From: Rhea pennata
Lineage: Eukaryota > Chordata > Aves > Rheiformes > Rheidae
Length of the DNA: 64,000 nucleotides
Direction of reading: 5' to 3'
NCBI RefSeq assembly: GCF_028389875.1
Contig: NC_084665.1
Coordinates: 3,286,001-3,350,000, forward strand
Part shown: piece by piece, positions 12,601 to 19,678 of the stretch
Layout of the letters: each line of letters begins with the position of its first letter
Numbering within the stretch: the stretch's first letter is position 1
Position numbers and translations under genes: made by a program
Notes under the pieces: model-generated
What the model was told of the DNA's origin: nothing
Database searches by the model: none
The model's input: the letters and a program-made list of their open reading frames with translations, nothing else

Positions 12601-14875
12601 TTAACCATGTGAACACCGGAGTGATGAATGCTGTGTGGCTGGGCAGAACTGCTTTTATCTGAATGCTGTGCTGTCGGACTTGGCACGGACTTGCCTTCCA
12701 ATCCTGCAGCAGGACCCCGAAGCTGCTGCTGTAATTGGAGGAACACGGTAAATGCCGTAATTGGAGGAACATGGTAAATGCCGTAATTGGAGGAACACGG
12801 TAAAATAGGACGTTCTCCTGGCCGCAGGCTGCCAAGCTGCGGGTTTTTGCTAGAGACTTTGTGTTAACCCAGTGCGTATGTGCAGCTAGTGCAGACAAAG
12901 AGGGGAAGAACCTGCCGCTGCTGAACCAAGAGGAGACCTCCGTGGATGCTAATTGTCAACTGCAGCCTTCACTCTTCTGCAGAAAATGTTGAGCTCCTGG
13001 AAAGCACCTTCCATACAGTCCCAAAAGAAAGGTGCTCAGCTTATTGCATTCCTGCACGCTGCGGTGCTGGAGCAGTGTGGCAGTGTTTGCCTGCTCTGTC
13101 CTCAGCAGCATCAGTGCTCCCAAGAGCTTGCAGGCGTAAGAATCTAGCTCACGGGTTTCCATGGCATTACTCATGAGTAACATGCTGCCTGAGGCAGCCC
13201 GTGAATGTTGCACAGCCTTGGGAAGCAAGAGCTGAGGTGTGGGCAGGCAGAGCTGAGCCGTGTTGCCTGCAACATATGGCTGCTCTTGTTGCTTCTCCAG
13301 GGACTGTAAGCCTGGATGGCCAGTGGCTACTTGTTGGTGCTGCCAACATCTCTGGAGACATGGAGACAGGCCATGGCTCCCCTGCCCTCTGGCCTTGCAG
13401 CACAGCTGCAGAGCCTTGCAGAGAGGCCTTCTGCGGCCCCCAGCTTTTCCCACTGGCTTCACTGGATGCCAGCACAGCTCTGAACTGTCTCGTGATGGCA
13501 GGCAGCATTGGACACTGGTGTGGGGCAGCCAGTGGGCCCTGCTTGTTGCACATGGAGCAGCATGTTTGGATAGATGCCTGTGCAAGTGTATCTGCACGTG
13601 GGAGCAGCTGTAGCATCCCTCACTCCTCCTCTTGGGACCCTGGGATTCGGCTTTGCCTCTCTGAGGGGAGCGGAGGCAGCTCTTTGGAGGAGTAAGATCT
13701 GCTGAAATTGCTGAGCAGAGAGAGCCCTGCACTTGTGCTCTTGCTGGAAACAAGCCTCAGCTCTGGTAGCTGCTGGTGCTCCAGTCCTGGGAAAGAGAGG
13801 GTTTGCCAGCACCCTGCCCATGCCCAGAGGATGGGTGCTACGGGCCTAGGGAAGGCCTCAGGGCTGCTCAGATGGTGGAGAGCAGTACGGGAGGTACCTG
13901 GGGAAGGAGGGGTGTGAAACAAGCTGCAGGGATGATAACAAGCAAAGGTTGCAAGCTGGGAAGAGGGGTGTTCCCTGCAGAGGGGAAAGTGCTTGGAGGG
14001 CAGGAAAGCAGCAGAGGCAGCTCTGGGCTGGGAGAAGAGCTTGCAGCTATAGAGTCGTCGGGGGGGCTTGCGTGAGGTGGAGATGGCTCCCCCGTTCCCT
14101 GCCGTGGCTTGGGGCAGAGGAGGTGCGTGTCTCTGCCCAAATGCCGGAGCTGGCTAGCCAGGCGCCCGGTGCTCAGCACAGCCCTGTCTTCTACACTGCG
14201 GGTAGCTGGGTGAGTGATGGCTTTGGGTGCTGTTGGGAGGAGGAGGCGAAGGGTGTGAGAGGCCCAGATGTGGGGTGGGCAAGTTCTGGACTTTCTCAGC
14301 CCTCGGGGAGCCCCAAGGGATGCAATTGGGGTACGAATGTTTTGGCAGTGACTGACAAGCTTTGCTTGGCTCCTGCAGCCCGTCTCCAGAGGAGGGAATG
14401 GGCGATGAATTTGACCTGATGGATCACTCGGATCTCTACATCCTCGACTTCAGTACGTGAGCGCTGCCTGCACGGGTCGCGCCTCCTGCCGGGAGGCGTG
14501 CTTGCGAGCAGGCCTCACGATGGAGCACAGGGGACCTAGGGTGCCGGGGTCCCCCCGCAGATCCTAGACGAGGATCGCTGCCACTGACTGCGCCTTCTTT
14601 CCGCAGGTCCCAGTCTAAAGACGTTGTGCAAGCTAGCAGTGATTCAGTACAGCCTGGACCAGTCTTGCCTTCCCCACGACATCAGGTACTGGGGTGCCAG
14701 GCGCCTTCGGGTGCCCCCTGCCCTCGGGGCATTGCGGCCCTGGCACAGCGCTTCGGGGCAGAGCTGGGGTCGCACTTCCCCTCAGCGTGCCCTGTCGATG
14801 TGTTGCAGATGGGAGCTCGCAGCCATGACAACCAACAGCACCATCAGCCGCCCCATCGTCTCCTCGCAGGGCTGA
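601..14875 (+). CDS. KLHDC3: KLHDC3, kelch-domain substrate receptor of CUL2 ubiquitin ligase (10 coding exons)
   Basis: Coding exons: 601-754, 3099-3275, 5607-5722, 7187-7258, 7487-7700, 7993-8079, 9284-9392, 14379-14452, 14607-14685, 14809-14875. All junctions are GT-AG and the phases close to 1149 nt, giving 382 residues, the length I know for human KLHDC3. The start MLRWAVHLEGGPRRVNHAAV and the end ISRPIVSSQG match the family nearly residue for residue. Kelch blades show the GG pairs and conserved W/Y, for example YSFGGY, IWGGRND, IFGGYEQ, YVFGGRAD, YVFGGYN and ILFGGT. The C-terminal part (SLKTLCKLAVIQ, then LPHDIRW) fits the Elongin B/C and CUL2-binding box. Known role: binds C-terminal glycine degrons and delivers substrates to CRL2. 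Intron 7 (9393-14378) is about 5 kb. No clear polyadenylation hexamer follows the stop. Confidence 0.97.
755..3098 (+). other. KLHDC3 intron 1
   Basis: Intronic sequence of 2.3 kb bounded by GTAAGA and a TTTTAG acceptor. I see no exon-like stretch, RNA gene or recognisable repeat. Short open frames here have no family resemblance. Confidence 0.8.
3276..5606 (+). other. KLHDC3 intron 2
   Basis: Intronic sequence of 2.3 kb between a GTAAGT donor and a TTTTAG acceptor. Open frames on both strands lack recognisable domains. Nothing else is supported. Confidence 0.8.
5723..7186 (+). other. KLHDC3 intron 3
   Basis: Intronic sequence containing an AT-rich low-complexity block at about 6098-6172 (TA and TTTA runs). 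No gene is seen. Confidence 0.8.
6098..6172. repeat. AT-rich microsatellite
   Basis: A run of TATATA, AAATAA and TTTATT words about 75 bp long in KLHDC3 intron 3. It is simple sequence with no apparent function. Confidence 0.8.
8080..9283 (+). other. KLHDC3 intron 6
   Basis: Intronic sequence holding a C13 homopolymer (8230-8242) and a perfect 14-bp inverted repeat (8744-8778). Nothing else is recognised. Confidence 0.75.
8744..8778. repeat. Perfect 14-bp inverted repeat with 7-nt loop
   Basis: The left arm CCTTGCCATGGAGA (8744-8757) is exactly complementary to the right arm TCTCCATGGCAAGG (8765-8778), separated by GTGGACT. It lies within KLHDC3 intron 6 and would form a stable RNA hairpin. 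The arms do not extend further, so it is shorter than a typical microRNA precursor. Confidence 0.85.
11301..11338. promoter_or_regulatory. Paired palindromes with AP-1-type TGAGTCA/TGACTCA sites
   Basis: Bases 11301-11316 (GACTCATTAATGAGTC) form a perfect 16-bp palindrome. Bases 11320-11338 form a 9+1+9 palindrome (AGCTAATGA-C-TCATTAGCT). Together they hold TGAGTCA at 11311-11317 and TGACTCA at 11327-11333, both exact AP-1 heptamers, plus repeated TAATGA/TCATTA homeodomain-type cores. The location is KLHDC3 intron 7, about 5 kb upstream of the NPAS4-like gene. Enhancer function is inferred only. Confidence 0.5.
12730..12807. repeat. Three-copy 26-bp tandem repeat
   Basis: The unit contains GTAATTGGAGGAACACGGTA and starts at 12730, 12756 and 12782, an exact 26-bp period. 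Copies differ at only a few bases (for example ACACGG against ACATGG), so the duplication is recent. It is intronic in KLHDC3. Confidence 0.9.
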
Positions 14876-16270
14876 AGCTGGCTCGTCCCTCTGCCTGCCG
14901 CCCCTACCCTCGCCCCTCCGCACACTGATCTCTTGTTCTACTGCCTGCATGAATTTTTAGCCCCTTTGAGCAAGGAACGTGCGTGAGCTCTGTTCGTCCT
15001 GCCCTCGCCAGGCCTCCCTCCGCCCGGGTCACACCTCCGGCAGCACGGACGCACAGGCTCCAGGGAAGAAAGCAGCTGGTCCCAGCGCGGCGATTGTGAA
15101 CCCCCTCAATCCATGCCGGCCTCGGGGCCTCTCGCGTTCCCTCCCCTTGCGCGGAGAACTGCGGCTCTGCTGCCCCTGTTGCCTGCCACGCTCCGAGGGC
15201 CTGAACGGACTCCCGGCGCCGGCTGCAGCCCTGGGCTTGGCCCTCGGGCTACGAACTCTTCCTGCGCTGCCTCGGGAGAGTGGGGGGCTGCCCTGGCACC
15301 GGACCGAGCCAAGCCGCCGCTCCTCTGCCTGGTTCTGCGTGTAAACCAGCAGCTTGGGAGGGGTTTTATAAACAGTGAGGCCAGGCGCGGGTTGACGCTG
15401 CTCTGTGTGTCCCAGCGGGGAGCAGCCAGGGTGTCTGCGGAGCGGGGTGGGTGCAAGGGAGGGGGGCGGCGGGTAGGACCTGTGCCTCCCCGCAGGGAGG
15501 GAGGGGGCAGCCCTGCTGGGGCTGCGTCTGGGCGCCAGCCTGCCGAGGCGAAGCAGCCACGCGAGCGGAAGCAACGCAGGGGAAAACCAGCAAAGCGCCC
15601 AGGGTGTTCACTGGGACGCTGGTGACACAGGGGCAGTTGAGGGATGGCGGTGGATGTGTGCTCGGAGCGCGTGGCCGGGGGTCCAGGCCGTCTCCCCTGC
15701 TCTGAAGACCAGCGTGGGAGCGGGTCCCGCTGGGCTTATTTGACAGCTTGACCTCGGGTGCTGCGGGAGCTGGTTTTTCGCACGCTGGCAGCACGTCGCT
15801 GTAGGCTGTGGCCAGCGATGGGTGTCAACAGGCTAGAGGCCTGAAGGGAGCTAAGTTTACTCTTCCCCCTGGATGCTGGGGTGACACGTGCCAGGAAACA
15901 CCCCTCCGTCACCCAGGCTCACCGTGCTGGGCAGTGCAGGGCCGAGCCTGGGCGCTCCCCGAGGTACTCCTGGCGCTGGGCGTGCACTGCTGTCCCCAAC
16001 CCTCTGGGGAGAAGGGGAGACACAGGGCCTCGGGGAGAGGGTCGCCAGCACCCCGCTCATCTCCGAGAGCCCTAAGGGCTTGGGGCACCAGGGCCCTGCA
16101 CGTGCTGCAGGTCTCTGGCCCCTTCTGGACCTCGTGCTGGGCTGGGGGGCGGGAGCCGGACAGACGCATGCCCCACGGCGGGGGCCCTGCTGTCCTCGTC
16201 ATCACCCCCTCCCGAGCTGCCAGATTTGCTTTAAAGACCCCAGCTTCCTTTTATTGCTTCCCCTCTCGGA
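14876..16270. other. KLHDC3 3' flank and intergenic region before the NPAS4-like gene
   Basis: About 1.4 kb, GC-rich, with long open frames on both strands that reflect base composition rather than coding. It must contain the KLHDC3 3' UTR, but I find no canonical AATAAA close after the stop at 14875, so the 3' end is not placed. No other gene is seen. Confidence 0.6.
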
Positions 16271-16289
16271 TTGCAGCCGGCTACGGGAG

Positions 16290-16407
16290 TTATTTTTAGC
16301 AGCCTGCCTTCTAAAAATAGCCCGGAGCTGTTTGGAGTTGCGTCACCAGAGGTGACCATCCTCCGTGCAGCCAGGCTTGGCCCCTGCGCCCCGGCAGGGT
16401 ACAAAAG
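16290..16407 (+). promoter_or_regulatory. NPAS4-like gene promoter: two MEF2 sites, CRE-like site, TATA-like box
   Basis: TTATTTTTAG (16290-16299) and CTAAAAATAG (16311-16320) both fit the MEF2 consensus YTAWWWWTAR; their starts are 21 bp apart, about two helical turns. TGCGTCA at 16339-16345 is CRE-like (TGACGCA on the other strand). TACAAAAG at 16400-16407 is a TATA-like element about 72-79 bp before the ATG at 16479. MEF2 and CREB input is known for the paralog NPAS4, a neuronal immediate-early gene. Use of these sites here is inference. Confidence 0.5.
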
Positions 16408-16478
16408 GCAGCCAGCGGCGGCGGGGTCAGCGGGTTCAGAGCCAGCGCAGGAGGCAAGAGGCGCTCTGCATCGGCACC

Positions 16479-19315
16479 ATGACCATCTTCTGCAGTCACT
16501 GCCACCGGCCACTGCAGGCAGAGACAAGCTGCCCACCCGGGAGGGCCAGGCAGGCACCAAGCGTCTCGAAGCCGTTCAGGTGAGCGCCCTCCCACCTCTC
16601 GCTCGCGGGGCAGCAGTTGCCTCCTAGCTGGGGAGAGCCTGGAGCCACTTGGTGCAGTGCCTGGTGGCCCTTGCAAGGGGCTGTGGCCAGCTTGGGACAC
16701 AGGGTGCTGCAGGCTAAGGAGCTTGGAGAGGGCAGAGGCAGGTCCAACCCCCAGACCAAATGGGCTGGGGCTCCTGTTCTGGCACTGGCTGCAGCGTCTG
16801 CCCTTGCGCAGTTTGGTCACGTTTTTTGGGAGATCCTCAAGGCACAGGTTTTTGTCCCACCTGGCCTGTGCAGCGAGAGGGGAGCACCGGACATGACAGC
16901 AGGGTATCCCCGGGTGCTGGCCGGGCTACCAGCATCTGGGCACAGCTCTCCAACGGAGGCCCCGGGAGCTGCTTTCCCGGCAGGAGCTGGCATAGGGCAC
17001 CAAGCCCATCGAGGGCCTGACATCTCAGCCCAGCATCCCAGAGCTCGCGAGTCTCCCGGCAGCAGGGCAAGAGGGGGTGCTTCCCCTCTCCCCCTCGCTG
17101 GGCACGTCCCCCCCAGGCAACTGGCTTTGCAGGTCGACCAAGGGTGCCTCCAAGGCTCGTAGGGACCAGATCAACGTGGAGCTGCAGGCACTGCGCTCCC
17201 TGCTGCCCATCTCCTCCCAGGAGAAGGAGCGGCTCTCCTACCTCAACACCATGGCCCTGGTATGCCTCCGCCTCCGTGGGGCTCATCTCTTCCCTCCAGG
17301 TAGCTGTGGCGCTGCTGCACATTCCCCACTGCCACAGCAGCTCCTCTCCATGCGGGGCACTGTTCCTGCCCCTGTTGGAGCAAGTGCTTCCAACCGTGCT
17401 TCCCCCGCAGACTCGGCTCCTCCTGCAGGACCAGCCTTCGGCGTGGAGCTGCTCTCCCTGCTACCGGGGTTCTTCCTCGTGTTCTTGGCCAACGGCAAGC
17501 TGGCCTACGTCTCTGAGAACGTGGCTCAGGTGCTCGGCCTCTCCACGGTAATCCACAGAGCTGCAGCCGCCGTGTCCTTGTGCCTGTCCCAGTGCCTTTA
17601 TCATGGGCCTGTTACCCACAGCAAGCCACCCCTGCGAGACGTCCGGCTGCTTCAGCGGGCTGCGAGCTTGCCTCATGCTCATGGCACGCAGCCCATGCTA
17701 ACGGCATGCTCTTCCTCAGGTGGAGCTTCTTTCCCAGGGGGACACAATCTTTGACATGCTGGATGGGACAGCACGGGAGGCCGTGCAAGAGAAGCTCCTC
17801 CTTGCCCAGGAGCAGCCAGGAACCGGTAAGGCTGAGGAGAACGGGTGAGCCCTCAGGAAGCTCTCTGGCTCTTTGGGGCTGCAGTCAGGGACCCGCTGGG
17901 GCCAGCTGGCCCTGCTGGGAGAAGAGCCAGGCCCCTTGGAGAATCCCTGACTTCCTCCAGCTGTTTTGTTTCCCGGCAGAAGTCACCTTTGTCAGCGAGA
18001 TGCGCACATCCAGAGCCTTCCGGCTGCAGCATGGGGGGAACCGGGCTGTGGCTGTGCGAGGGCGCTTGGTGGCCCTGCACAGGCCAGCCTCCCCCCCTGC
18101 TTCAGCGTTTGTGGCTTTCTGCACACCAGTTGCGCAGCTGCCCGCAGACGGGGACACCACTTCCCAGGACGATGTCTTCCACAGCGTGCATGCCCTGGAC
18201 ATGACATTTACTGATGTCACGGAGAGGTGAGGGATGCCTGCCCCCACCATGTCCTCAGCTGCGTGTCTAGGACAGCCAGGAGCACTTCCCGTCATCAAGG
18301 CTGGCCAGCACCCACGCGTGGGACCAAGGCTGGAGCCAGATGCTTTTGAAGCCTCTTTCCTCCCTTGTTTGCAGCCTCTTCCTGCACTCCTGTTGCTTTG
18401 TTCTCTCCCCGCCAGGCAGAAGCTGCTTCTTGCTGGCACGGTGCCCTGCAGAGCGCTCAGACCACGCTCCCATTTTCTTCCCCAGTGTCATCTACCACCT
18501 TGGCTATCGCCGGGAGGAGCTCATCGGCCGCTCGTGGTACAGCCTCCTGCACCCTGACGACACCCACCTTGCGGCTGCCCAGCACAGGGCCGTGGGTAAG
18601 CGTGTAAGGCCTGGGACCATGTGCGCGTTCCTGCAGCGCGGTCTGGCCACGCCTGAGACCTGCCTGTCCAGGAGGGCAAACGCAAGGTCCTGCCCACTGC
18701 GGTGCCCTGCCGAGTGGCGTCAGCCTTCCTGGCCCCTCGCGGTTGGAGCCCCCCGGGCTGACGTGGCCGCTTGTCCACAGCGCGGGGCGCCGGCACGGAG
18801 GCGGAAGCCGTGGTGCTGCGGGTGCTGCGCTCCGACTGGACCTGGGCCTGGCTCCGCACAGCAGTGCGGCGGGCCCGCGGGAGCCGCTCCATTGCCCGCA
18901 CCAGTCGCGGCCTCAGGTGAGCGGCGGGAGGGAGGCACAGAGCCCGCCGCGGGGCTCGGGCCGCCCCTCACGCCCGTGTCCCCGCCGCAGGCAGGAGGAG
19001 GCCGCCCACCTGCGCGCCTGCGAGCGTGGCCCCCCGCCACCACCACCGCCCCAGCCGGTCGCCCCGCCGCCCTGCGCCCTCGGCCTGCTGGCCGCGCAGC
19101 TCCGCGCCCTGGCCGACAGCCTCGCGCCGCCGCCGCCGCCGCCCGCCGCCCCGGCCTGGGCCTGCGCCTGGCCCGGGGCCGCTGCCGAGGCCTCGCCGCC
19201 GGCGGAGCCCGGCCCGGACTACGAGGACGCCCTGGCCTGTCTCCTAGGCGACGCGCTGGGCGCCGCGGGGCCTCCAGCCGCGCATGCGCGCGACGCCCTC
19301 TACCCGCTCCAATAA
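16479..19315 (+). CDS. NPAS4L: NPAS4-family bHLH-PAS transcription factor, probable NPAS4L (cloche) (8 coding exons)
   Basis: Coding exons: 16479-16579, 17133-17299, 17411-17547, 17720-17825, 17980-18226, 18486-18595, 18781-18916, 18991-19315. Phases close to 1329 nt, 442 residues. The bHLH region (about 34-85) begins RSTKGASKARRDQIN, the NPAS4 signature, and the intron after that first Arg matches NPAS4. PAS-A starts near LLPGFFLVF (about 106) and PAS-B near SVIYHLGY to SWYSLLHPDD (253 onward). The last exon is Pro/Ala-rich with an acidic-hydrophobic motif DYEDALACLLGDAL (411-424), a plausible activation segment. NPAS4 itself is about 800 residues, so the C-terminus is very short. The N-terminus has a CxxC-containing extension instead of NPAS4's MYR. 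Known for NPAS4L in fish: earliest regulator of blood and endothelium. Alternative: a divergent NPAS4; the KLHDC3-RRP36 position argues against that. Confidence 0.85.
17300..17410 (+). other. Short in-frame intron of the NPAS4-like gene
   Basis: The 111-bp intron 2 (donor CAG|GTAGCT, acceptor CCGCAG) is a multiple of three and has no stop in the reading frame. If retained it would add 37 residues between the bHLH and PAS-A domains. The spliced form gives the better spacing compared with NPAS4. Confidence 0.55.
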
Positions 19316-19497
19316 ACAGCCCCGCCCTCCGCGCTCCGCCTCCTCGCTGCTCGGCCGCGCATGCGCGCGACGCCCTCTACCCGCTCCAATAAACGGCCCC
19401 GCCCTCCGCGCTCCGCCTCCTCGCTGCTCCTCCGCGCATGCGCGCGACGGCCTCTTTTCCCGCCCCGATAAACGCCTCCGCTCGGCCGCGCATGCGC
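19280..19497 (+). repeat. 77-bp tandem array spanning the NPAS4-like 3' end and the RRP36 promoter
   Basis: GCGCATGCGC recurs at 19280, 19357, 19434 and 19488: two full 77-bp steps, then a 54-bp shortened copy. The first copy encodes the last 11 residues (AHARDALYPLQ) and the stop of the NPAS4-like gene. AATAAA occurs at 19311-19316 and 19388-19393, and a GATAAA variant at 19467-19472. In the first two copies the hexamer overlaps a CCAAT word (CCAATAAA). Copies one and two are nearly identical. Confidence 0.93.
19311..19316 (+). terminator. Polyadenylation signal overlapping the NPAS4-like stop codon
   Basis: The stop TAA (19313-19315) lies inside the AATAAA hexamer, so if this signal is used the 3' UTR is only a few tens of bases. 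A duplicate hexamer 77 bp downstream (19388-19393) could act as a second signal. Confidence 0.6.
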
Positions 19498-19541
19498 TTG
19501 GTGCGTGTGTCCGCTCCGTTGCGGGCGCGCGTCACTTCCGG
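19357..19541 (+). promoter_or_regulatory. RRP36 promoter with NRF1-type and ETS sites
   Basis: The GCGCATGCGC motifs at 19357, 19434 and 19488 fit the NRF1 consensus core; with the 19280 copy, three of the four match the full 12-mer YGCGCAYGCGCR. ACTTCCGG at 19534-19541 is an ETS/GABP-type site. Together with the CpG-rich setting and an ATG at 19679, this is typical of a TATA-less housekeeping promoter. NRF1 and GABP control of ribosome and mitochondrial biogenesis genes is established; binding here is inferred. Confidence 0.65.
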
Positions 19542-19678
19542 GCGCCGCGGCGAGCCGCGCCGCTGGGTGCGGGAGAGGGAGGCGGGAGCCGGGAGCCGGC
19601 GCGCGGAGCCGCTTCGGGGCGGGGGACGGCGCTGGCGGCGGCAGGAGCCGCTGGGGAGGCGAGCGCCGCGGCGGCGGC

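Larger units (their letters stand above)
9393..14378 (+). other. KLHDC3 intron 7
   Basis: The largest KLHDC3 intron, about 5 kb. It carries a palindromic AP-1-type cluster (11301-11338) and a three-copy 26-bp tandem repeat (12730-12807). GC content rises towards the 3' side. The longest open frame (minus strand, 12956-13753) has no recognised domain and is treated as chance. Confidence 0.75.

Noticed and set aside
12956-13753. 265-codon minus-strand open frame in KLHDC3 intron 7
   Set aside because: No recognised domain, Cys/His/Gln-rich composition from GC- and CAG-rich DNA, and no supporting splice or promoter signals.
16479-19315. Assignment of the bHLH-PAS gene to NPAS4 itself
   Set aside because: The protein is about half the NPAS4 length, has a different N-terminus and strongly diverged PAS sequence, and sits between KLHDC3 and RRP36 rather than in an NPAS4-type neighbourhood.
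18340-19392. 350-codon open frame overlapping the NPAS4-like last exons in another frame
   Set aside because: It is an out-of-frame shadow in GC-rich DNA. It ends in the same peptide only because the 77-bp repeat shifts the frame.
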